A stretch of 64,000 nt of DNA. It comes from Streptomyces wuyuanensis. GTDB lineage: Bacteria > Actinomycetota > Actinomycetes > Streptomycetales > Streptomycetaceae. The DNA lies in NCBI RefSeq assembly GCF_900103455.1, contig NZ_FNHI01000005.1:124001-188000 (forward strand), written 5' to 3'. The first letter of the stretch is position 1. Each line of letters opens with the position of its first letter. The notes under the pieces were generated by a model. It had not been told where the DNA came from and made no database searches. It saw nothing but the letters and a program-made list of their open reading frames with translations. The position numbers and the translations under genes were made by a program. Below, piece after piece: positions 19,663 to 29,495 of this stretch.

Positions 19663-21177
19663 GTGACCGTCACGACTGACCTGGTGTCGTACGAGGACGC
19701 ACTCGCGTCGTACGACCCCGTCATGGGCCTGGAGGTCCATGTCGAACTCGGCACCAGGACCAAGATGTTCTGCGGCTGCTCGACCGAGCTGGGTGCCGAG
19801 CCCAACTCGCAGACCTGCCCCACCTGCCTGGGCCTCCCCGGCTCGCTGCCGGTGGTCAACGCGGTCGGCGTCGAGTCCGCCATCAAGATCGGTCTCGCGT
19901 TGCACTGCGAGATCGCCGAATGGTGCCGCTTCGCCCGGAAGAACTACTTCTATCCGGACATGCCGAAGAACTTCCAGACCTCGCAGTACGACGAGCCGAT
20001 CGCCTTCAACGGCTATCTGGACGTCCAGCTGGAGGACGGCGAGGTCTTCCGCGTGGAGATCGAGCGCGCCCACATGGAGGAGGACACGGGCAAGTCGACG
20101 CACGTCGGCGGCGCCACCGGCCGTATCCACGGCGCGTCCCACTCCCTGCTCGACTACAACCGGGCCGGCATCCCGCTCATCGAGATCGTCACCAAGCCCA
20201 TCGTGGGCGCCGGTGACCGTGCCCCCGAGGTCGCCAAGGCGTACGTCGCAGAACTGCGCGAGCTCATCCGGGCCCTCGGTGTCTCCGAGGCCCGTATGGA
20301 GATGGGCCAGATGCGCTGCGACGTGAACCTCTCGCTGATGCCGAAGGGTTCGGAGACGTTCGGCACGCGCAGCGAGACCAAGAACGTCAACTCGCTCCGC
20401 AGCGTGGAGCGGGCCGTCCGCTTCGAGGTCCAGCGGCACGCCGCGGTGCTGGGCGACGGCGGCACGATCGTCCAGGAGACCCGCCACTTCCACGAGGACG
20501 ACGGCACGACGACCTCGGGCCGGGTGAAGGAGGAGGCCGAGGACTACCGGTACTTCCCGGAGCCCGACCTCGTCCCCGTCGCCCCGTCCCGGGAGTGGGT
20601 CGAGGAGCTGCGTGCCGCACTGCCCGAGCTGCCGCGAGTGCGCCGCAACCGCCTCCGCGAGGAGTGGGGCATCTCCGAGCACGACATGCAGTCCATCCTG
20701 AACGCGGGCGCCATCGACCCGATCGTGGCCACGATCGAGGCCGGTGCCGACCCCGTCTCCGCCCGCAAGTGGTGGATGGGCGAGCTGGCCCGTAACGCCA
20801 ACGAGTCCGGCCGGTCGCTCGACGAGCTGCCGATCACGCCGGAGCAGGTCGCCCGGGTGACGGCCCTGGTCGTCGACGGCTCGCTCAACGACAAGCTGGC
20901 TCGTCAGGTCATCGAGGGCGTTCTGGCCGGCGAGGGCGACCCGGACGCGGTCGTCGAGAAGCGCGGTCTGAAGGTCGTCTCCGACGAGGGCGCGCTCGGC
21001 GTGGCCGTCGACGAGGCGATCGCCGGCAACGCCGCCATCGCCGACAAGATCCGGGGCGGCAAGGTCGCCGCGGTCGGCGCGCTGGTCGGGGCGGTCATGA
21101 AGGCCACCCGCGGCCAGGCCGACGCGGCCCGCGTCAAGGAGCTGATCCTGGAGAAGCTCGGCGTGTCCGAGGGCTGA
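19663..21177 (+). CDS. gatB: Aspartyl/glutamyl-tRNA amidotransferase subunit B
   Basis: 504 residues. The N-terminal kinase/amidotransferase domain shows GLEVHVEL, the zinc cysteines FCGCST and [10 protein letters not shown], and the [13 protein letters not shown] signature. The C-terminal part (about 350-504) is the tail/YqeY domain that grips tRNA. It phosphorylates and amidates Glu-tRNA(Gln) with ammonia from GatA. GTG start at 19663; the operon ends in a 17-bp perfect hairpin. Confidence 0.97.
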   Translation: MTVTTDLVSYEDALASYDPVMGLEVHVELGTRTKMFCGCSTELGAEPNSQTCPTCLGLPGSLPVVNAVGVESAIKIGLALHCEIAEWCRFARKNYFYPDMPKNFQTSQYDEPIAFNGYLDVQLEDGEVFRVEIERAHMEEDTGKSTHVGGATGRIHGASHSLLDYNRAGIPLIEIVTKPIVGAGDRAPEVAKAYVAELRELIRALGVSEARMEMGQMRCDVNLSLMPKGSETFGTRSETKNVNSLRSVERAVRFEVQRHAAVLGDGGTIVQETRHFHEDDGTTTSGRVKEEAEDYRYFPEPDLVPVAPSREWVEELRAALPELPRVRRNRLREEWGISEHDMQSILNAGAIDPIVATIEAGADPVSARKWWMGELARNANESGRSLDELPITPEQVARVTALVVDGSLNDKLARQVIEGVLAGEGDPDAVVEKRGLKVVSDEGALGVAVDEAIAGNAAIADKIRGGKVAAVGALVGAVMKATRGQADAARVKELILEKLGVSEG

Positions 21178-21194
21178 ACCCCGGCCGTACGAAC

Positions 21195-21233
21195 GTGAGG
21201 GGCGGGACACCCAACCGGTGTCCCGCCCCTCAC
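21195..21233 (+). terminator. Terminator of the gat operon
   Basis: Perfect 17-bp inverted repeat (arms 21195-21211 and 21217-21233, loop CAACC), 17 bp after the gatB stop. It is flanked by the convergent gene at 21397, so it may serve both directions. The remaining 160 bp of the gap show nothing else. Confidence 0.9.
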
Positions 21234-21396
21234 GCGTACCCGGCCGGTCCGGCGGGCCGGGCGACGGCGCGCCGGGCGGGCCGTTCGAGGAGCCGGGCGG
21301 GACGGAGACGGGACAGACGGCGGGGCAGGGTGCGCGGCGCCGGTCCCCGCGCCGACCCCGCAGGCGCCGGTCCCTGCGCCGTCCCCGCGGCCGACC

Positions 21397-22314
21397 TCAG
21401 TACGCCCGTATGCCCAGGCCCGGCAGCCACAGTTCGCCGCGGTCGTCGACGCCGGACTCCCGGGCAGTCAGCTCCTGCGGACCGGCCGCGCCCCGCGAGC
21501 GCAGCTCCGTGACGGCCAGCCGCGCGGCCGCGGCCGCGGAGTTCTCGTCGGCCTCGGGGAAGGCCGAATGCCACCAGCCCCGGTCGTGGCCCTGCCAGCC
21601 GCACTCCCGCATCAGCCGGTCCCGCTCGGGGCCCTGCTGCGCGTCCCGGTCGTCGACGGCGACCTCCAGCCCCTCACCCGGGCTGTACGAGACGACGAGA
21701 TCGCGGCCGGGGTCCCGGTCGGCCACGACCGTGAAGCCGGCCCAGTCGCCCGGGACCTGCACGGGAAGCTGCTCCGCCCAGGCGGCGAGCAGCAGCTCCA
21801 GCGCGCTCTCCAACTGCTCCCAGTCGCCCGCGAGCCGGTGGTCGGGGCGCTCGCCGGGCCACTCGCCCGGTCCGCCGCGGTACAACTGCCAGCTGTACGG
21901 CAGCAGGTCGAAGTCGTGCGGCTCGTCGGCCGACCAGGCACCGCCCCAGGTGAAGCACCGGTGCTCGCCCCGCTCCAGCTCCTCCGGCCGGTGCACCGAC
22001 AGCGTGACGCGGAACCGGTCCCCCGAGAGCAGCACCAGCCGGTCCTCGTCGCGCCAGCGGACACTGGGCCCCCAGGCCGACCCGCCGTACAGCGTCGGCT
22101 CCCCGATCGTGGCCACGATCGGCCCGTAGACCTCCCGGAACGCCTCGCGCCGCTCCAGCCGCGTCGCCTCCGGGCGATGGTGCACGATCGCGACGGGCGC
22201 ACCGCCCAGGTACTCCCCGGGCGACCCGTGCAGGCGCTCGGCGAGCCGGGCGGCCGCGGCGGCCGTCGTGGCCGTGGCGGCGATGGCGGTCTGCGATTCC
22301 CCCGGACTGGTCAT
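21397..22314 (-). CDS. Hypothetical protein, about 305 residues
   Basis: Soluble, acidic, Trp-rich protein with an Ala-rich N-terminus (TAIAATATTAAAAARLAERL) and a globular body (EYLGGAPVAIVHH, YGPIVATIGEPTLYGGSAWGPSVRW, DRLVLLSGDRFRVTLSVHRPEELE). No signal peptide, membrane helix or catalytic motif seen. Start set at the ATG complement at 22314; the frame stays open to 22458, so a longer N-terminus cannot be excluded. Divergent from the phospholipase gene. Confidence 0.6.
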   Translation of the reverse strand: MTSPGESQTAIAATATTAAAAARLAERLHGSPGEYLGGAPVAIVHHRPEATRLERREAFREVYGPIVATIGEPTLYGGSAWGPSVRWRDEDRLVLLSGDRFRVTLSVHRPEELERGEHRCFTWGGAWSADEPHDFDLLPYSWQLYRGGPGEWPGERPDHRLAGDWEQLESALELLLAAWAEQLPVQVPGDWAGFTVVADRDPGRDLVVSYSPGEGLEVAVDDRDAQQGPERDRLMRECGWQGHDRGWWHSAFPEADENSAAAAARLAVTELRSRGAAGPQELTARESGVDDRGELWLPGLGIRAY

Positions 22315-22505
22315 GAGCCCATGGTGACAGTCCGCACGGACAACGCCACCGAATAGGCCCCGACGGCCGGTCGGCCACTGGCGGGATCTCGACTGGACTC
22401 TCCCGACGCCCTCTTGGACGTTCATCCCGCGGTCGTCCGCGGGCCTTTCCTCCGCCATCCGGCCTCATTAGCTTCCGGGCGTAACGAGGGACTCAGGAGG
22501 ATCAC

Positions 22506-24602
22506 TTGGCCACCGACATCTCACGGCGACGGCTGTTCGCACTCGGCGGAGGCGCTCTCGGCGCCGCCGCGGCCGGGTCCCTGCTGCCGCCCTCCCTGCA
22601 GGCGGCACTCGCCGCCGAACCGCCCGCCGGCGGACTGCGCGCCATCCGGCACGTGGTGATCCTGATGCAGGAGAACCGGTCCTTCGACCACTACTTCGGC
22701 TCCCTGCGAGGGGTACGCGGATTCGGCGACCGCAACGCCGTCGAACTCCCCTCGGGCACCTCCGTCTTCGAGCAGCCCGGGCCGCTCGGCACCGTGCTGC
22801 CCTTCCCGGTGCGCGGCGCCGCCGAGACGCAGACGAAGGACCTGCAGTACATCGGCGACCTCGACCACTCGTGGGACGGCGGGGCCGAGGCGTGGCGCGA
22901 CGGCTGGATGGACGGCTGGATCTCCGCGAAGACCGCGGCCACCATGGCCTATTACGACCGTCGCGACATCCCGCTGCACTACGAGCTCGCCGACACGTTC
23001 ACCGTCTGCGACGCCTACCACTCCTCGGTCCACACGTCGACGAGCCCCAACCGCAACCATCTGTGGAGCGGCTGGACCGGCCACGAGGCCGACGGCAGCC
23101 GCGCCGTGACGAACGCCGCGTACGCCGAGGGCACCCACCCCGGCTACCCGTGGCCCACGTACGCCGAGCGGCTGGAGAAGGCGGGCCGCAGCTGGAAGAC
23201 GTACCAGGAGTGGGAGAACTTCACCGACAACAACATCGAGTTCTTCACCGTCTTCAAGCGGATCGCGCGGAAGGCGCTCGCCGCGGCCGGCGACTTCACG
23301 TACATGGAGGCCTTCTACGCGAAGGTCCGCGACAGCGCCGACCCGGCCGAGCGCGAGCGCCTGCTGGCCGCGCTGGAGGAGGGCGTCGCGACGCTGACAG
23401 CGCGGGAGAGGTCGCTCTTCGAGCGGGGGCTGCGGCGCGGCGAGACCGGCAGTCTCGCCGAGCGGTTCCGCGCCGACGTGGCGGCCGGCACGCTTCCCGA
23501 GGTCTCGTACCTGGTGCCGAGCGCGATCGACTCCGAGCACCCGGGCTCGTCCTCGCCGATCGCCTCCGCCACCCTCGTCTACAAGGTGCTGGACGCCCTC
23601 GGCTCCCACCCCGACGTCTGGCGGCACACCGTCGTGCTGATCAACTACGACGAGAACGACGGGTTCTTCGACCATGTGCCGCCGCCGGTCCCGCCCGCCG
23701 GCAACACCGACGAGCGCTGGCAGGGCAGGCCCACCGGCCTCGGCATCCGGGTCCCGCTGCTCGTCGTCTCCCCGTGGACCGTCGGGGGATGGGTCTGCTC
23801 CGAGACCTTCGACCACACCTCGGTGATCCGCTTCCTCGAGAAGTGGACGGGCATCGAGGAGCCCAACATCACGGATTGGCGGCGCACCGTCACCGGCGAC
23901 CTCACCTCGGCGTTCGACTTCCGGCACGGCCGGCCGCTTCCCGCGGTGGAGCGGCCGGGGGCGATCCCGCCGTTCACCGGCCGCTGGCGGCCGCAGCCGC
24001 CAGCGGTCCAGCGCATGCCCGTACAGGAGCCGGGCACCCGGCCGGCCCGACCGCTGCCGTACCAGCCCGACGCGTGGGCGAAGGCCGGCAGGGGGGAGGT
24101 GACGGTCGCGCTCGCCAACACGGGACGCGCGAGCGCTCACCTCGCGCTCTATCCGTACGCCGGTGAGTTCCCCGTCCCGCAGCACAAGGACGTGAGGGGC
24201 GCGGCGCAGTGGAGCGTGCCTCTCGCCGGGGACTCCTACCGCTTCACGATCACCGGGCCGAACGGCTTCCGCCGGGAGTTCGAGGGACCGGCGACGGGAG
24301 CGGGCCCCGAGGTCGTCTCGCGGATCGACCACCACGACCGCGATCTGCACCTCACGTTCCGCAACGGCAAGGACCGCGCCGTCACCTTCACCCTCCGGCC
24401 GCTCGGGTACGTCGACGAGGAGGACCTGAGGGACTGGACCCGGAGGATCACGGTGAAGCCCGGCCGCAGCCGGAGCGTCGTGCACTCCGCCGCCGACGCC
24501 CACGGCTGGTACGACGTCGAGGTGACGACGGACGACGGGAGCGGCTTCCGCAGGCGTCTGATGGGGCACATCGAGAACGGCAGGCCCAGCGTCTCCGGAT
24601 GA
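22506..24602 (+). CDS. Secreted phosphocholine-specific phospholipase C
   Basis: 698 residues, exported by the Tat pathway (SRRRLFALGGGALGAAAAGSLLPPSLQAALA). Phosphoesterase-family motifs: VVILMQENRSFDHYFGSLRG, TSPNRNHLWSGWTG, NYDENDGFFDHVPPPVPP and DHTSVIRFLEKWTG, as in the nonhemolytic/acid-phosphatase phospholipase C family. The last about 230 residues hold two beta-rich C-terminal repeats. Expected to cut phosphatidylcholine or sphingomyelin headgroups outside the cell. Start is TTG at 22506 with a perfect AGGAGG at 22495-22500. Confidence 0.93.
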   Translation: MATDISRRRLFALGGGALGAAAAGSLLPPSLQAALAAEPPAGGLRAIRHVVILMQENRSFDHYFGSLRGVRGFGDRNAVELPSGTSVFEQPGPLGTVLPFPVRGAAETQTKDLQYIGDLDHSWDGGAEAWRDGWMDGWISAKTAATMAYYDRRDIPLHYELADTFTVCDAYHSSVHTSTSPNRNHLWSGWTGHEADGSRAVTNAAYAEGTHPGYPWPTYAERLEKAGRSWKTYQEWENFTDNNIEFFTVFKRIARKALAAAGDFTYMEAFYAKVRDSADPAERERLLAALEEGVATLTARERSLFERGLRRGETGSLAERFRADVAAGTLPEVSYLVPSAIDSEHPGSSSPIASATLVYKVLDALGSHPDVWRHTVVLINYDENDGFFDHVPPPVPPAGNTDERWQGRPTGLGIRVPLLVVSPWTVGGWVCSETFDHTSVIRFLEKWTGIEEPNITDWRRTVTGDLTSAFDFRHGRPLPAVERPGAIPPFTGRWRPQPPAVQRMPVQEPGTRPARPLPYQPDAWAKAGRGEVTVALANTGRASAHLALYPYAGEFPVPQHKDVRGAAQWSVPLAGDSYRFTITGPNGFRREFEGPATGAGPEVVSRIDHHDRDLHLTFRNGKDRAVTFTLRPLGYVDEEDLRDWTRRITVKPGRSRSVVHSAADAHGWYDVEVTTDDGSGFRRRLMGHIENGRPSVSG

Positions 24603-24654
24603 CGTCGCGGACGAACGGGCGCCGGGCATTGCGGACATACCGGATTGCCGTGAG

Positions 24655-24694
24655 GGGAGGGAGGTTCGGGAGCGGCCGCCCCCGAATTCCCTCC
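24655..24694 (+). terminator. Imperfect hairpin after phospholipase C
   Basis: A GGAGGGAGGTTCGGG arm pairs with CCCGAATTCCCTCC (one bulge) across a 10-nt GC-rich loop, 53 bp after the stop. The following 140 bp up to the MmpL start hold that gene's promoter and leader. Confidence 0.55.
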
Positions 24695-24833
24695 ACCTCT
24701 GTGAGTATGGCCACGAACCGGGCGAAGGCGCCCTAACGATCACTTTCTCCTGAGACAGTGTTGCCCTGCAGGTCATGTGTTCTTTACGGGCAGTTCCCAG
24801 TGAAGATCCACGAACCACCAGGGAGCCCGTCCG

Positions 24834-27245
24834 TTGTCCGCCATCGCCCGGTGGTGCATCAGGCACCGACTCGTCGCCGTCATGCTCTGGCTGTCGACCC
24901 TCTGCGGCGTCTCGGTCGCGGCGGTCCTCGCGGGCACGGCGTACTCGAACGACTACGACGTTCCCGGCACCGAATCGGGGCGGGCCACCGAACTCCTCCA
25001 GAACGGCTTCCACGGCAGGTTCGACGGCGGCGACACCATCGTCTGGCACAGCACTCGGGGCAGTGTGCGGGCGGCCGCCGTCGAGCAGCGGATGACCGCC
25101 GTGCTGAAGAAGGTCGAGCGGCTGGACGGCGTCGCCTCGGTCACCGGCCCGTACGACACCTCCCCGCAGTCCCCGTCCGGGAAGGCTTCGGGCAAGTCCT
25201 CGGACGGCAAACCGGACAGGACGGACGAGGCGGACTCGAAGAAGGTTTCGAAGAAGAACTCGAAGAAGGACGCGAAGGCGCGGTCGGACGGGAAGAGCGC
25301 GGCCGGGACCGGCTCCGCCGGGAAGGCCGGCGGCGGGGAGGGCGACGCCGGAACAGGGCAGGGCGCGGCCGGGCAGATCAGCGAGGACGGCCGCACGGCC
25401 TATGCGACCATCGTCTTCGAGGCGAAGGCGGCGGACGTCCCCGAGGCCCAGGCACGCGCCGTCGTGGACACGGCCAAGGCGGCCGCGCACGACGGACTCC
25501 AGGTCGAACTCGGCGGAAGCGCCACCGCGCTCGCCGAGACGCCCACCTCGCACCTCGCGGAGATCGTCGGCGTCGCCGTGGCCGCCGTGGTCCTCTTCCT
25601 CGCCTTCGGCTCACTGGCCGCGAGCCTCCTTCCCATCGCCACGGCACTCGTCAGCGTCGGTGCCGCGTACGCGGGCATCGTGCTGCTCGGCCACGTCATG
25701 GACGTCGCGGACTTCGCGCCCGTGCTCGGGCTGCTGATCGGACTCGGCGTCGGGATCGACTACGCGCTGTTCATCGTCACCCGGCACCGCAAGGGCCTCC
25801 GGCGGGGGCTGCCGGTCGCCGAAGCAGCCGAGAACGCCGTGGCGACCACGGGGCGGGCGGTCGTCTTCGCCGGTCTCACCGTCTGCATCGCGCTGCTCGG
25901 GATGCTGGTCCTGCGGCTGTCCTTCCTCAACGGAGTGGCGATCGCCGCCTGTCTGACCGTCCTCCTGACGGTCGCCGCGTCCGTGACCCTGCTGCCCGCG
26001 CTGCTGTCCTTCATCGGGATGCGCGCACTCGGCCGGCCCGAGCGCCGCCGGCTCGCCCGGCGGGGACCCCGGCCCGAGCTCCCGACCGGGTTCGCCGCCC
26101 GCTGGTCGGCGTTCGTCGAGCGCCGGCCCAAGCTGCTGGGACTGGTCGCCACGGCGGTGATGGCGGTCCTCGCGCTGCCCACGTTCTCGCTCCACCTCGG
26201 CACCTCCGACCAGGGCAACGCGCCCGCCTCCAGTACCACCCGCAAGGCGTACGACCTGGTCGCCGAGGGCTTCGGGCCGGGCACCAACGGTCCGCTCACG
26301 CTGGTCGCCGCCCTCGACGGCGCCGACGACCGGCTGGCGATGCAGCAGCTGCCCGCGGCCCTCCGGGCCACCGAGGGCGTCGCCTCCGTCAGCCCCGTGA
26401 CGTTCAACAGCCGGGCCGACACCGCCGTGGTCACCGTCGTCCCCGACTCCCCGCCCCAGTCGCAGCGGACCAGCGAACTCGTCGACCGGCTGCGCGCCGA
26501 CGTGCTGCCCGGGGCCGAGAGCGGGACCTCGCTCGAGGTCCACGTCGGCGGAGTGACCGCGAGCTACGACGACTTCGCCGACGTCATCGTCGGGAAACTG
26601 CCGATGTTCGTCGGTGCGGTCATCGCCCTGGGCTGTGTGCTGCTGCTGCTCGCCTTCCGCTCGGTCGGCATCCCGCTCAAGGCCGCGCTGATGAACGTGG
26701 TAGCGGTCGCCTCCGCTTTCGGCGTGGTCGTCGCCATCTTCCAGTGGGGCTGGGGATCCGAGCTGCTGGGACTCGGCAGCGCCGGTCCGATCGAGCCCTT
26801 CCTCCCCGTGATCATGGTCTCGGTGCTCTTCGGGCTCTCCATGGACTACCAGGTGTTCCTGGTCAGCCGGATGTACGAGGAGTGGCTGGAGACGCGGGAC
26901 AACCGGCGTGCCGTAAGGGTCGGCCTCGCCGAGACCGGCCGGGTGATCAACTCGGCGGCGGTCATCATGATCTCCGTCTTCCTCGCCTTCGTCCTCAGCG
27001 GCGACAGGGTCATCGCGATGTTCGGCATCGGCCTGGCCGCGGCCGTCGCCCTCGACGCGTTCGTCCTGCGCACCCTGCTGGTGCCGGCGCTCATGCACAT
27101 GCTGGGCAGCGCCAACTGGTGGCTGCCCGGCTGGCTGGACCGCCGCCTGCCGCGCATCAGCATCGAAACTCCCGAGAGCCTTTCGACCGCGCATGCGAAG
27201 ATCGCCGGGATGCGCGTGAGCGAGGACAGCACGCTCGCGCGGTAG
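24834..27245 (+). CDS. MmpL/RND-family membrane transporter
   Basis: 803 residues, 12 predicted membrane helices in two halves: one after the N-terminus, then groups of five (AEIVGVAVAAVVLFLAFGSL onward) and six (KLPMFVGAVIALGCVLLLLAF onward). GIDYALFIVTRHRKG and SMDYQVFLVSRMYEEW are the paired MmpL signatures with the proton-relay Asp-Tyr. Between residues about 110 and 180 the first external loop carries a Ser/Lys/Asp/Gly low-complexity insertion. Likely exports a lipid or hydrophobic metabolite. TTG start at 24834 with GGGAG 8 bp upstream. Confidence 0.9.
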   Translation: MSAIARWCIRHRLVAVMLWLSTLCGVSVAAVLAGTAYSNDYDVPGTESGRATELLQNGFHGRFDGGDTIVWHSTRGSVRAAAVEQRMTAVLKKVERLDGVASVTGPYDTSPQSPSGKASGKSSDGKPDRTDEADSKKVSKKNSKKDAKARSDGKSAAGTGSAGKAGGGEGDAGTGQGAAGQISEDGRTAYATIVFEAKAADVPEAQARAVVDTAKAAAHDGLQVELGGSATALAETPTSHLAEIVGVAVAAVVLFLAFGSLAASLLPIATALVSVGAAYAGIVLLGHVMDVADFAPVLGLLIGLGVGIDYALFIVTRHRKGLRRGLPVAEAAENAVATTGRAVVFAGLTVCIALLGMLVLRLSFLNGVAIAACLTVLLTVAASVTLLPALLSFIGMRALGRPERRRLARRGPRPELPTGFAARWSAFVERRPKLLGLVATAVMAVLALPTFSLHLGTSDQGNAPASSTTRKAYDLVAEGFGPGTNGPLTLVAALDGADDRLAMQQLPAALRATEGVASVSPVTFNSRADTAVVTVVPDSPPQSQRTSELVDRLRADVLPGAESGTSLEVHVGGVTASYDDFADVIVGKLPMFVGAVIALGCVLLLLAFRSVGIPLKAALMNVVAVASAFGVVVAIFQWGWGSELLGLGSAGPIEPFLPVIMVSVLFGLSMDYQVFLVSRMYEEWLETRDNRRAVRVGLAETGRVINSAAVIMISVFLAFVLSGDRVIAMFGIGLAAAVALDAFVLRTLLVPALMHMLGSANWWLPGWLDRRLPRISIETPESLSTAHAKIAGMRVSEDSTLAR

Positions 27246-27308
27246 CCCGGTGCGAGGATCACGAGGCGGCCCGCCACGCGCGGCGCGCCACAAGGCGTAA
27301 GGAGCGGG

Positions 27309-27872
27309 ATGTTCGCGATATCCCTGGGGGACGGCGCCGAACTGCGGCCCGTCGAACCCTGGCAGGCCGAGGAGTTCCTGGAGCACATCGAGCGCGCCCG
27401 GGAGTACGCCGGGCCCTGGGTGCCGCTGACGGTGAACGTGAAGGACGTCGAGTCGGCCCGTGCCGTGCTCCAGAACTACGCCGACAAGCAGGCCGCGGAC
27501 ACCGGCCGGCTCTGGGCCGTCCGGCTGGACGGCACGCTCGTCGGCGGTGTGCTCTTCCGGATCTTCGACACGTCGACCGAGTCCTGCGAGGTCGGCGTCT
27601 GGCTGGAGCCGTCCGCCGCCGGGCGGGGACTGATCAGCCGAGCCGTCGAGGTGCTCGTCGACTGGGCCGTCGAGGAGCGCGGGATGCACCGCGTCGAGTG
27701 GCTCGCCTCCTCCGCCAACCACCGCTCCATCGGCGTCGCCAAGCGGCTCGGGATGAGCCGGGACGGGGTGCTGCGCGAGAGCTTCCCGTGGCAGGGCGTT
27801 CGCCATGACATGGAGGTCTGGTCGGTCCTGGCCCCCGAGTGGCGGGCGCGCCGCGCCGCCGACCACCGCTGA
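27309..27872 (+). CDS. GNAT N-acetyltransferase, RimJ/RimL-like
   Basis: 187 residues. Typical of the RimL subgroup: ELRPVEPWQAEEFLEHI, VGGVLFRI, EVGVWLEPSAAGRGLISRAVEVLVDWA with the acetyl-CoA pyrophosphate loop (AGRGL), and RVEWLASSANHRSIGVAKRLGM. Members acetylate protein N-termini, amino groups or small molecules; the substrate here is unknown. AAGGAG lies 6 bp ahead of the ATG. Confidence 0.87.
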   Translation: MFAISLGDGAELRPVEPWQAEEFLEHIERAREYAGPWVPLTVNVKDVESARAVLQNYADKQAADTGRLWAVRLDGTLVGGVLFRIFDTSTESCEVGVWLEPSAAGRGLISRAVEVLVDWAVEERGMHRVEWLASSANHRSIGVAKRLGMSRDGVLRESFPWQGVRHDMEVWSVLAPEWRARRAADHR

Positions 27873-28016
27873 GGCCCCGGCGCCGTACCGGCCCGTGCCG
27901 GTCCCCTGGCCGCGCCGCGCCGTTCCCGTCGTGCTCCAGGTGCCGCCGAGCGCTCGCGCCGGCCGCTCGCTCCCCGGACGCCGGCCGCGGGGGAGGCGCA
28001 GGAGCGGGAGGAGGGC

Positions 28017-29000
28017 TCAGGCGTAACGGTCGAAGAGGGCCTGGACGTAGTCCTCCAGCCTGTCCGTGAGCAGGTCCGGAGTCAGGTCGGTACGGCCCAG
28101 CTCCCGCCACGGCCCGGCCACCTTCTCCGCGTCGGGCGTGAACGCCAGTGCGTCCAGCAGCCGCCAGTACAGATGCGCCGACGGGTCGTCGGCGAGCGTT
28201 CCCCCGGCCGTCGCGTACAGATCGGCGAATCGCATGCCCGCCGGTGCGCCGTACAGAAGGGCCAGGGCGCTGGAGCAGTGCGCCACGTCCAGATCGGCCG
28301 GTCCCCAGGACGTCTCCACCCAGTCGACCACCCCGCTGATCCGCAGATCGTCGCCGGTGCCGGTGAAGAGCACGTTGCCCGGATGGAGGTCGCGGTGGAG
28401 GAAGCACCCCCGGTGCACCGGCGGCGCCTGGCGTATGACGTCCACCGCGCGCCGCCAGAGCCCCGGCCGCAGCGTGCCCGAAGGCGGGGTGACGCGTGCC
28501 GCCGAGGTCCACGCCTGATAGGCACGGGGTCGTGTCGCCCCGGTCACCGGCACCCTGTGGATGCGCAGGAGCTGGTCCGCGAGCAGGCGCGCCCGCCGTC
28601 CGGCATCCTCGTCGTCGTCCACGCGCACCTCGCCCGGCAGCAGCGACATGAGCAGGGAGGGGTGGGCGCAGTGCTCGGCCGTGGCGTCGACGGCGACGAA
28701 TGACGCCGCCGGGACGTCGGTGGGCGCGAGCAGCCGGAGGACGTCCGCCTCGCGCGTCAGCAGGCCCGGTGCATGGCGTACGAAGAAGGGCTTGACGAAC
28801 GAGCGCAGCACGAGCGTTCGTTCGCCGGCCGGACCCGTCACGGCCAGCCGCCTCATCTCGGAGGTCCAGCCGCCACGCAGCCGTGCCGCGCCGGTGACGT
28901 GCTCGCCCTCGGCGAGGTTGTCCGCCACCCAGGCGCCGGTCGCGGTACGGCCCTCCCCGTCCGGCCATTCGCAGTTCCCCGTGGTCCCAGTGGTGATCAT
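28017..29000 (-). CDS. Aminoglycoside phosphotransferase (APH) family protein
   Basis: 327 residues with the eukaryote-like kinase fold. FLHRDLHPGNVLF is the catalytic loop (Asp and Asn), and SGVVDWVETSWGPADLDVAH is the metal-binding aspartate and its APH-type continuation. The N-terminal lobe (GGWTSEMRRL) is short in basic ATP-binding features. Members phosphorylate antibiotics, homoserine, thiamine or others; nothing identifies this substrate. Start taken at the first ATG, 29000. Divergent from the small gene at 29286. Confidence 0.82.
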   Translation of the reverse strand: MITTGTTGNCEWPDGEGRTATGAWVADNLAEGEHVTGAARLRGGWTSEMRRLAVTGPAGERTLVLRSFVKPFFVRHAPGLLTREADVLRLLAPTDVPAASFVAVDATAEHCAHPSLLMSLLPGEVRVDDDEDAGRRARLLADQLLRIHRVPVTGATRPRAYQAWTSAARVTPPSGTLRPGLWRRAVDVIRQAPPVHRGCFLHRDLHPGNVLFTGTGDDLRISGVVDWVETSWGPADLDVAHCSSALALLYGAPAGMRFADLYATAGGTLADDPSAHLYWRLLDALAFTPDAEKVAGPWRELGRTDLTPDLLTDRLEDYVQALFDRYA

Positions 29001-29208
29001 CCGGCCAGGCTATGTCTTCCCGGCGCGGCCGGTACGGCCTTCCGGCGGGCACGGTCCGTCCCTTGGCGGCTCGGGACCCCGGCACCTCGACGAACTGCCC
29101 CAGCGCTGGGGGCGCTTGGGGTACTCAGGTCGGTCGCGGCCGCATGCGGTCCGTTCTAAGGCCCCCGGCCGCGTGAAGATGCGGAACTTTCCCGATGCGG
29201 AACCGCCG

Positions 29209-29276
29209 CCTGGGGGACGAGAGTCGAGGCATCGACCGCGGCGAGGGCGACCAGCCTCCTCGCCCCGTCCCCCAGG
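29209..29276 (+). promoter_or_regulatory. Nested stem-loop in the 5' UTR of the 65-residue gene
   Basis: Outer stem CCTGGGGGACG (29209-29219) pairs with CGTCCCCCAGG (29266-29276). Inner stem GGCGAGG (29240-29246) pairs with CCTCGCC (29258-29264). The outer 3' arm runs into the ribosome site (AGGGAG, 29274-29279) of the GTG at 29286, so folding would partly hide it. Two direct repeats GATGCGGAAC lie just upstream at 29178-29187 and 29194-29203. Confidence 0.55.
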
Positions 29277-29285
29277 GAGAACATC

Positions 29286-29483
29286 GTGTTCGAGTACCAG
29301 CTCCACACCATCCGGCACGCCGAGATGCTGCGCCGGGCAGACGACGAGCGGCTGGCCCGCGACGTGCGTGCCGCTCGCCGAGCGGCACGCCGCGCCGCAC
29401 CCCAACGCGCCCCCGAGGGGCGGGTGGACAGTCGCGAGGGGAGGAGCGGAGGCGGCCGGGTCCGCTTCACCCGGGCCGCCTGA
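29286..29483 (+). CDS. Small basic hypothetical protein, 65 residues
   Basis: Starts (GTG)FEYQLHTIRHAEMLRRADDERLARDVRAARRAARRAAP, an amphipathic Arg/Ala-rich helix, then a Gly/Arg tail. GGGAG ribosome site 8 bp upstream, itself within a long stem. It lies 12 bp upstream of the large LuxR-type regulator and is probably cotranscribed. I recall similar small proteins near Streptomyces regulators, but no function is known. Confidence 0.65.
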   Translation: MFEYQLHTIRHAEMLRRADDERLARDVRAARRAARRAAPQRAPEGRVDSREGRSGGGRVRFTRAA

Positions 29484-29495
29484 CGGGACGGGTCC

